Source of the DNA: Porphyra umbilicalis
Taxonomy: Eukaryota > Rhodophyta > Bangiophyceae > Bangiales > Bangiaceae
Direction of reading: 5' to 3'
Length of the DNA stretch: 64,000 bases
Assembly (NCBI GenBank): GCA_002049455.2
Contig: KV918795.1
Location: 248,001 to 312,000 of the forward strand
The position numbers and the translations under genes were made by a program. Each line of letters begins with the position of its first letter. The stretch's first letter is position 1. Positions 57,839 to 64,000 of the stretch are shown one piece after another. The notes under the pieces were generated by a model. It was given only the letters and a program-made list of their open reading frames with translations, was not told the origin of the DNA and ran no database searches.

Positions 57839-58307
57839 ACGATGGCGATTCGATGCCTGAGCGACGCCTGTTACGAAATTGTTACGATATTGTTAATTTA
57901 TTAATCTTTCAATAAATGGCAATATTCGTTTATTTATTTATATATTAGACAGTGACTACCGCCAGCGAATGCTAGGACGGTCACCCCAACCCGGTGCGCG
58001 GGGTAATGCGATGATGCACGGAGCTCGATGCGAGCGGTACGTGCCTCCCCGCCCGTCGCCCGTCGCCCGTCGCCTCCTCGCCCCCCGCCCCCCGCCCTCC
58101 GCCACCCCCGCTCGCCAACCGCACCACGGAGATCCTCAGCAGTGTTGACTTGCCGCCAACGTCGTCAATACCATCGCGCGGTCGACGCCGCCTGAGCTGC
58201 GACGAGTGGCCTTGACCTGCACCCGACATCCCGCATGTCTCGTCCACCGCACGCATGCTACACCACACGTCCACACGCCCAGCGCCAACAGCGTGCTCTC
58301 TTCGACG

Positions 58308-58410
58308 TCCTCCCCGTCCTCCCCGTCCTCCCCGTCCTCCCCGTCCTTCCCGTCCTCCCCGTCCTCCCCGTCCTCCCCGTCCTCCCCGTCCTCCCCGTCC
58401 TCCCCGCCCC
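58308..58410. repeat. 9-bp microsatellite (TCCTCCCCG)n
   Basis: About eleven units with a few variants, ending in a C-run. It lies in the 3' flank of the orphan gene. Confidence 0.9.
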
Positions 58411-58436
58411 CCCCCCCCGGGATCAAATGCAAGAGC

Positions 58437-58988
58437 CTAGACGTGGCCATGCTGCAGCACCTCCAACAACGCCTGGGCCTCGGGCCCGTTGGCAACGCCG
58501 TGGAGCTGCTCGTTGACGGTGCGCTGCGCCTCGGCGATCCGCTTGTCGGCCTTGGCCTTGGTGATGGCCCGGCGCTTGTTCCGCCGGTTCATGGTGGACT
58601 TGCAGGCGCTGGTGTGCTTGGATAGAAGGCACAGGGTGGCCCAGTGGTCGCGCGCCCGCGCGAGCTCCGGCACAAACCGCTCAACGTACAGGACCGCCAT
58701 CATTCTTTTCTCCGCCGTCTGCTGCTTGAAGGTGAAGCGGGTGTCGAAGAGGCCCTTGACAGCGTCAGGGATAATTGACGTACGCAGCATGTACACGCTC
58801 TGAGTCGTCAGCCCGAGCGCGGGGGTGGCGTACGGCTGCTCGTCATTCAACTTGGCCTGGGTGCGGTTCACCATGCCCGCAGCCACTCCTCCCGCCACAG
58901 GCGCGCCAGCCGCAGCACCTCCGGTTTCAGCAGCAACGCCTGTTACAGCTGCATCCCCGCCCGCCGCCGCCACCGCCGCCGCCGGCAT
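58437..58988 (-). CDS. orphan protein, element E copy 2 (paralogue of 50738-51376)
   Basis: An intact 183-residue frame starting 'MPAAAVAAAGG'; G stands at -3. An Ala/Gly-rich N-terminus (about 45 residues) leads to the conserved domain from 'KLNDEQPY' onward: 'SVYMLRTSIIPDA', 'RFTFKQQT', 'LYVERFVPEL', 'HWATLCLLSKHTS', 'KRRAITKAKADKR' and 'GPEAQALL'. It differs from copy 1 mainly in surface-type residues and third codon positions. The Tnp2 transposase gene begins 1.8 kb away and points the other way, so the two could share one regulatory region and one element. Function is unknown. Confidence 0.75.
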   Translation of the reverse strand: MPAAAVAAAGGDAAVTGVAAETGGAAAGAPVAGGVAAGMVNRTQAKLNDEQPYATPALGLTTQSVYMLRTSIIPDAVKGLFDTRFTFKQQTAEKRMMAVLYVERFVPELARARDHWATLCLLSKHTSACKSTMNRRNKRRAITKAKADKRIAEAQRTVNEQLHGVANGPEAQALLEVLQHGHV

Positions 58989-59319
58989 CACGTCCTTGAA
59001 GAGAGCGTCCACGACACACGTTGAAGTTCTGTAAACATCAACAAGCAGCATGCAAGGCAGCAACGTGTGACAGGAGTGGCAGTGCAGGAAGAGGAGAACA
59101 ACATGGTGTGACAGGTGAGTCGGCTACTAAATGGACGACGATAAATGTGCCTCACACACACACACGGCGTGAGCCTGGAGAACGAGGGGCCCGCTGCACA
59201 CAAAAAAGAGCTAAAGCCACGCACCGCGTGCAACGAGAGAGTAAGGAGCACGTACAGAACAATGATAGACGAGCTCCAATGTCGGGAGTAGGCCAGTATT
59301 GGAGCAGGGCGGCCGAGTC

Positions 59320-59768
59320 GACGAGGCCGGCGCGTCGACGAGGCCGGGAGCGTCGACGAGGCCGGGCGCGTCGACGAGGCCGGGAGCGTCGACGAGGCCG
59401 GGCGCGTCGACGAGGCCGGGAGCGTCGACGAGGCCGGGCGCGTCGACGAGGCCGGGAGCGTCGACGAGGCCGGGAGCGTCGACGAGGCCGGGAGCGTCGA
59501 CGAGGACGGCGCGTCGACGAGGCTCGCGCATCAGTGGGGCGCGCGCGTCAACGACGCCGGCGCGTCAGCGGGGGCGGCGTGACGATATCGCCAGCGCGTC
59601 AGCGGGGGGGGCGCGTCGGCAAGGCCGCCGCGTCGACACGGCCGCCGCGTCAACACGGCCGCCGCGTCGGCAAGGCCGCCCCGTCGGCGAGACCGCCGCG
59701 TCGGCGAGACCGCCGCGTCGGCGAGACCGCCGCGTCGGCGAGACCGCCGCGTCGGCGAGACCGCGCAG
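59320..59768. repeat. two adjoining minisatellites, 18-bp and 17-bp
   Basis: The first block (about 59320-59525) has about eleven units of an 18-mer containing GTCGACGAGGCCGG. After about 100 bp of degenerate related units, the second block (about 59620-59768) has a 17-bp unit containing CGCCGCGTCGGCGAGAC (unit starts at 59701, 59718 and 59735). Both lie between the two divergent genes. Confidence 0.88.
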
Positions 59769-60830
59769 GTGCTCCGCCTGGTGTGATGCAGTACAGATCT
59801 CAACAAGAAGGCAGGCGGACGGCAGCTGCAGCGACCCCAAAAAGGCATGGATGCGAGCACGCGGGGGGAAAATGGCGAGAGAAGGGCGAGAGGGGGGCGA
59901 GAACGAGGAGAGAGGGGCGTGGGGCAGGGGGCAACCTGCAAGGGGGGTGAGCGGGGGGCCATGTGGGGGGGGGGGGTTGCAAATGAGGGGCGCGCAGCGA
60001 GCGGGAGGGAGCCATGGTGCGTAGCGCCATGCCTAGCGTGCTTCGGGTGCGCGCCACGCTGCGTAGCGCCCGACGTGGCGCCCTGGATGGTGTCGTGCGA
60101 CGGGGGGCCCACGACAGTGTCTGGCCAGCCGTCGAGAGCAGGCGCTGTGGCGCCCTCGAATTGAGGCGCGGCGGCCGCAAGGGACCTCGTGGCCGTGCCA
60201 AAAAAGGGCGCGCGCGGCTGCCAGTCAGGCGGCATGGCGTCCGGGGGCCCGACAAAAAGGCGCGCAGGCACCGCTGATTAATTTTGGTCCTAGGCCAGCA
60301 CAATTGAACTTGATAATTTCATGCGTGAGTGCGGATCAACTCACCCGATTCCGTAATCGAGCGACGCCCTTCGCTCCCACACCCCAGGCCAGCGCGCACC
60401 AGCTTGGCGCCCATGCCTGCTGCTCATTTGGTTGCCGGCTTGTCCGGAGCGATGGGAGACGAACGGCACCGCCGGTAGCTGCGGCGCGCGGTCCGGCCGG
60501 CGTGGGAGCCGACCAAGCCCGGGGGTGCGTGCCGAGAGCACTGTCTGTCTGCGGAGAGGGATGCTGTCAGTGCCACTAGGAGATTCGCAGGCCAGGAGGA
60601 CGAGCGGCCATGATGTTGGCTGGTGGTAGAGGTGGAAGAGCCGCAGGGAGGTCGAGGTCAAGGGGCTCAGTCAAGCGGCCACCACCTCATATGACAACCA
60701 CGGCCGTCTAGCCCTCGTCCGCGACGGATCCGTTCCCCAGTGTTGCTGTGCTCTTTCCCATGACTGTGCGCTTTCTATCCACGGTTCACATCACACCCCT
60801 GCCCCGCATCTCACGCCCCTGCAGTGCCTC
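59769..60830. other. 1.1 kb leader region of the Tnp2 gene
   Basis: No gene recognised. It includes a G-run at 59955-59967 and inverted-repeat-poor unique sequence. It likely contains the promoter and 5' untranslated region of the transposase gene. Confidence 0.45.
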
Positions 60831-63800
60831 ATGGCACATGGGGGCGGCCGTGTCCTCTGCGGATGCTTTGTGTGCCGTGGCAACAACGGCGGTGAGTCGA
60901 AGATGATCGGCAGGTCAACGTGGTTTAGGCACCAGGCCTTGATGACCGGCGAGCTTCCTTCTACTCCCCCACTCTCTGCCGGTGGTGCGATCGAGCCTGA
61001 CGACGATGCGGTATCGGACGGCGGCAGCTCCGAGAGCGGCAGCCTCTCTCCCATCGATGCAGGTAGTACCTATCCTTCCGACGGTGGCAGCAGCAGCAGC
61101 GGCAGGAGCAGTAGCGGCCAAAGCAGCAGTAGAAATGGAGGCAGCAGCAGAAGCAGCAGCCCCTCTTCATTCTTTCTTCCCGATGGCTCGGGCGCTGGGG
61201 GTACTGGAGAAGGCGGCGACGCTGTTGCGGTTCTGCGAGACCTGGAGGGTCTCAAAGCCAATGGCGTGTGCATCACCGAGAGGGCGTTCTTGTGGGGCGT
61301 GGACGACTTTGTGGGTTTCACCTTTGCCACCAACCATGGGCTGTCGCGCGCTGCTGTGGCCGACTACCTCAAGCAGCGCGGTAGCCGACGGCACTACAAC
61401 ACCCCGTACCTGATCGGCCACTACATCGAGCAGTGCGTGCGGGTCGTCTCCGTTCCTGTGCCGTGTTGTCTCAATGGGTGCATGGCCTTTCCGCACCGCA
61501 GCGACGACGTTACAACGTGCCCCCACTGCGATGCCAACCTTTTTAAAGGGGAGCATGCTCCCGCCCTCACGACCCCGTACTGGACGATCATCCCGTGGCT
61601 ACGGCTCGTGCTCAAAGACGAGATCATGTCATCGTACATCAAGCAGACGATGGCGCACGCGCGTGAGTGTGCCGCCGCTCCCTGGCAGCAGTACAGGGAC
61701 TTTTACGACTCGGCCACGTTCCGGGACTTGTGCCGCCGCAAGGTCATCACGAGCGACTATGACATCATGCTGGGAGCGGCGTTAGACGGCTACGACGCCT
61801 ACGAAAAGACGGGCGCCAAGGGTGTAATCATCTCTGTGATGATGCTGAGCCTGCCGGCAGATATGAGGTCCAAACTTGTGTGTATGCTGCCCGTGCTCAT
61901 CACGCCCGGTCCGGGCGAGCCTGTGGACCTCGACTCTTTCATTGTGCCGCTCATGACGGAGCTCGACTCGCTGGCTGCTGGCGTCGAGGGGGTGCAAGTG
62001 CACGGAGAGGATGAGCCCATCAAGCTGCGCGCCATGCTGCTCCACACCTCCACAGACATGGTGGGGGGGGACAAGCTGACCCACATGACCGGGCACAGCG
62101 GCCGAGTGCCTGGTCGCCTCCGTCTGTTTCACGGCGTCGTCTCTGGGAGCAAGTACTACTATCCACCGAAGGACCCCACCACCAAGGAGGAGTTGTTCTC
62201 GGTGACGTCGCCGTCATCCAACCTTAGACCGCGCGGCAGCCTGCGGCGTCACGCAGACCACGTGGAGGCGATGCGGATGATGGGACGCCCGGTTGCGCAC
62301 GTGCAGGCTGAGATCCGCCGGACGGGCGTGTCGGGCTGGTCCCCGCTTCTCAACCCTGGACCGGACACGCGCGCCGCTTTTCCATCCCTGTCGTACTTTT
62401 GGGCGCTTGGCCCGGCCGCGACCGCCCCATACGACACAATGCACCTCTTCTTTTGTAATGTGGTCCCCAACCTTTGGGGGCTTTTGAGCGGGAAGCTCCG
62501 GGCAGGGACGGATGTGGTCGACGACTACCTGCTTTCGGCCGCGGTACGGGCCGAAATGGGCAAGCAGTACAAGGCGGCGGCACGGACAGTGCCGGTACGG
62601 CAGGCGCGATCGATGCGCAACATCGACAAGCACAGCGGGTCGTTCAAGGCTGTTGACTGGATGTTTTTCCTCCTAAGTGGTGCTGAAGCGCTGCTGTACG
62701 GCAGGGTTCCCGAGTACTTTTATCAGATGATCATGTGCCTGTGCCGCGCGGGGCGACTGCTTTTCACGCCCGACCCGATTTCCAAGGCCAACCTCCTTAA
62801 GGCCGACGATGAGCTCAAGAAGTTCCTTTCAGCCTACTACGAGGAGGTGTACCGTGGGGAGCTGTCCCGCGTCCGCCTGTGCCGATACGTGTTTTCGGCG
62901 CTGCTAGACGTGGTGCCCAACGTCAAGCAGTGCGGGCCTGTCTGGTGCACGTGGCAGTTCCCATTGGAGCGGTTGATCGGGACGCTGCCCGGGATGGTCC
63001 GCAGCCGGTCGCGCCCGCACGCGTCGCTGGTCAATGCCATCTCCAAGAGGCATCGTTCTGAGCTCATCCTTGCTTTTGCTAATGGCAACTGCCCCGCCGA
63101 GTGGGCGGCGGCGATTGGTGCTGATGCGGTCGTGGCTGAAGTTGATGCAGACGCGCAGGACGGCGGCGGCCCAGGTGATAATTGCAACGTCAACGATGGA
63201 GATGGCGGCGGCAGCGCTGAAGATAGCGGGTCTTATGGCAGGCGGAGGCGTTTACCGCTACCTAGCGAAGAGGATTGCGCAGTGATTCTTCTTCCTCCCG
63301 TTTCTGGGGCCTCAGAGCTCGACGGCGAACAGCTGACGGCTCTGCAGCAGTTTGACGCAACTCTTGCCGACGCCAATCCCACTCCCATCAAGTTCTTCCG
63401 CGTGCTGCTGCGGAACAAGGCGATTGTCGACGCGCGGGACAACCAGCCCCACATGCGCGCGGCCCGCCGGCGCACGTCGCTACTCCGCGTGCAGTCATCT
63501 GACCGCCGCCTGCTCCGAGGTGGCCGGGTGGAGACTTTTGAACGCCGCACGTACGGTGTGGTTGAGCATTTCCTATTGTGTGACAGGCCTGGTGGTGTGA
63601 CTGCTCTTGCTTTCTTGCGTCTGGTTTGCTCGCGGCAGGACCCGGCGGGGAGGTACGGCATTCCCGATGAGGTCCGAGGGATGGACGTGTTCACCTCATA
63701 CGATGGGATGCGTCGCTACACTGACGTGATGTCCAATCTTGACTCCGTTGGTTGCTTGACGAGAGAGGGACGCCACCATGTTTTGTTCACGCGGGAGCCG

Positions 63801-63833
63801 TTTTCGATCATTGGTGCAGGGGAGAGTGCTTGA
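60831..63833 (+). CDS. Tnp2-family (CACTA/EnSpm-type) transposase, intact
   Basis: A 1000-residue uninterrupted frame, the longest in the window. The N-terminus has the short Cys/His finger common in fungal Tnp2 proteins ('CGCFVCRGN...TWFRH', residues 10-34). A Ser-rich linker (about 60-130) and a Cys4 zinc ribbon ('CCLNGCMAFPH...CPHCD', about 215-240) follow. The DDE-like core shows 'LDGYDAY', 'LPADMRSK', 'TPGPGEPVDLDSFIVPLMTE', 'LRAMLLHTSTDMVGG' and 'PYDTMHLFFCNVVPNLWGLL'. A DUF4218-like block follows: 'GPVWCTWQFPLERLIGTLPG' with 'RSRSRPHASLV'. The C-terminus has 'YGVVEHFLL' and 'RRYTDVMSNLDSVG'. It acts in the nucleus as a cut-and-paste recombinase. The Met at 60831 is accepted because the finger starts only nine residues later. 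Lack of breaks suggests recent activity. Confidence 0.9.
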   Translation: MAHGGGRVLCGCFVCRGNNGGESKMIGRSTWFRHQALMTGELPSTPPLSAGGAIEPDDDAVSDGGSSESGSLSPIDAGSTYPSDGGSSSSGRSSSGQSSSRNGGSSRSSSPSSFFLPDGSGAGGTGEGGDAVAVLRDLEGLKANGVCITERAFLWGVDDFVGFTFATNHGLSRAAVADYLKQRGSRRHYNTPYLIGHYIEQCVRVVSVPVPCCLNGCMAFPHRSDDVTTCPHCDANLFKGEHAPALTTPYWTIIPWLRLVLKDEIMSSYIKQTMAHARECAAAPWQQYRDFYDSATFRDLCRRKVITSDYDIMLGAALDGYDAYEKTGAKGVIISVMMLSLPADMRSKLVCMLPVLITPGPGEPVDLDSFIVPLMTELDSLAAGVEGVQVHGEDEPIKLRAMLLHTSTDMVGGDKLTHMTGHSGRVPGRLRLFHGVVSGSKYYYPPKDPTTKEELFSVTSPSSNLRPRGSLRRHADHVEAMRMMGRPVAHVQAEIRRTGVSGWSPLLNPGPDTRAAFPSLSYFWALGPAATAPYDTMHLFFCNVVPNLWGLLSGKLRAGTDVVDDYLLSAAVRAEMGKQYKAAARTVPVRQARSMRNIDKHSGSFKAVDWMFFLLSGAEALLYGRVPEYFYQMIMCLCRAGRLLFTPDPISKANLLKADDELKKFLSAYYEEVYRGELSRVRLCRYVFSALLDVVPNVKQCGPVWCTWQFPLERLIGTLPGMVRSRSRPHASLVNAISKRHRSELILAFANGNCPAEWAAAIGADAVVAEVDADAQDGGGPGDNCNVNDGDGGGSAEDSGSYGRRRRLPLPSEEDCAVILLPPVSGASELDGEQLTALQQFDATLADANPTPIKFFRVLLRNKAIVDARDNQPHMRAARRRTSLLRVQSSDRRLLRGGRVETFERRTYGVVEHFLLCDRPGGVTALAFLRLVCSRQDPAGRYGIPDEVRGMDVFTSYDGMRRYTDVMSNLDSVGCLTREGRHHVLFTREPFSIIGAGESA

Positions 63834-64000
63834 GCTTGATGTAGTATCAATAGCACGCACGACGTGGAGGAATTTTGCGTTTTCCTCCTGCGCGGAATAG
63901 AAGCGCATGTGGTTGTCGATTTGTCACTCGGCGATTGCCTCAATCGGCAATTGTAGTAGTCAGGAACTTCATGTAAGCACGATGATCGAAGGAAATTATT
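63834..64000. other. 3' flank of Tnp2 gene
   Basis: 167 bp with no further gene. A short inverted repeat CGATTGCCTCAATCGGCAATTG lies near 63930-63951 (arms CGATTGCC / GGCAATTG). The element's terminus is not reached. Confidence 0.4.

Larger units (their letters stand above)
57610..64000. mobile_element. probable CACTA-like element with orphan gene and Tnp2 transposase, right end outside window
   Basis: The left border is placed where homology with element E copy 1 begins. The segment then holds GCTTACAG iterons, the minus-strand orphan gene, minisatellites and the divergent Tnp2 gene. That these belong to one element is inferred from gene arrangement and from copy 1 carrying the same border and orphan gene without the transposase, as a deletion derivative would. 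Terminal CACTA-type repeats were not seen. Confidence 0.5.

Noticed and set aside
59299-60024. 241-codon ORF over the 18-bp minisatellite
   Set aside because: Most of it is the six-residue translation of the 18-mer. Other frames are open as well.

Overview
The window is eukaryotic, GC-rich and almost entirely made of mobile elements and their remains. No bacterial operons, rRNA or tRNA genes were seen. The repertoire (Copia and chromodomain Gypsy LTR elements, a piggyBac with a C-terminal zinc-ribbon-like tail, PIF/Harbinger with a Myb/NAM-associated partner gene, a Tnp2/CACTA transposase, Ulp1 and Pif1 relatives) fits a protist or an early-diverging fungus. I cannot name the lineage from sequence alone. 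The one long clean gene (60831-63833, 1000 codons) reads with the standard code.

Left part (1-28350). The 3' end of a Copia element (1-1338) abuts a decayed unknown ORF (1644-2711). A minus-strand Ulp1-protease/Ala-rich/ankyrin reading frame of 969 codons with three in-frame stops (3034-5940) follows. A nearly whole piggyBac-like transposon lies at 8150-10982, with perfect 15-bp terminal inverted repeats, internal palindromes and CTAG rather than TTAA at both borders. A second, unrelated Copia element (about 11560-16320) carries a primer site matching the anticodon arm of initiator tRNA-Met. A Gypsy element (17532-26415, paired 367-bp LTRs, CCCTG target duplication) sits inside a Pif1-like helicase pseudogene whose two halves lie at 17250-17531 and 26416-28349.

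Middle part (28930-39600). A PIF/Harbinger transposon contains a broken plus-strand transposase gene, split by a third Copia element (29657-34593, ACCCA duplication), and a convergent minus-strand Myb/SANT plus NAM-associated gene. Two GC-rich minisatellites belong to it, one with a regular 147-bp period.

Right part (39600-64000). About 16 kb is a mosaic array of GC-rich modules (53-bp and 46-bp tandem units). Into it is woven a recurring module with an ATTGG box, a TATA-like box about 50 bp downstream, a conserved start-like stretch and a short hairpin. Eleven good copies were found. Later arrivals interrupt the array: a 998-bp hAT-like element, a 399-bp TA-flanked MITE and a region carrying an intact unknown gene. 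A paralogue of that unknown gene lies at 58437-58988, divergent from the complete Tnp2/CACTA transposase. The two unknown proteins are about 64% identical over roughly 138 residues without gaps and are the best candidate for something undescribed.
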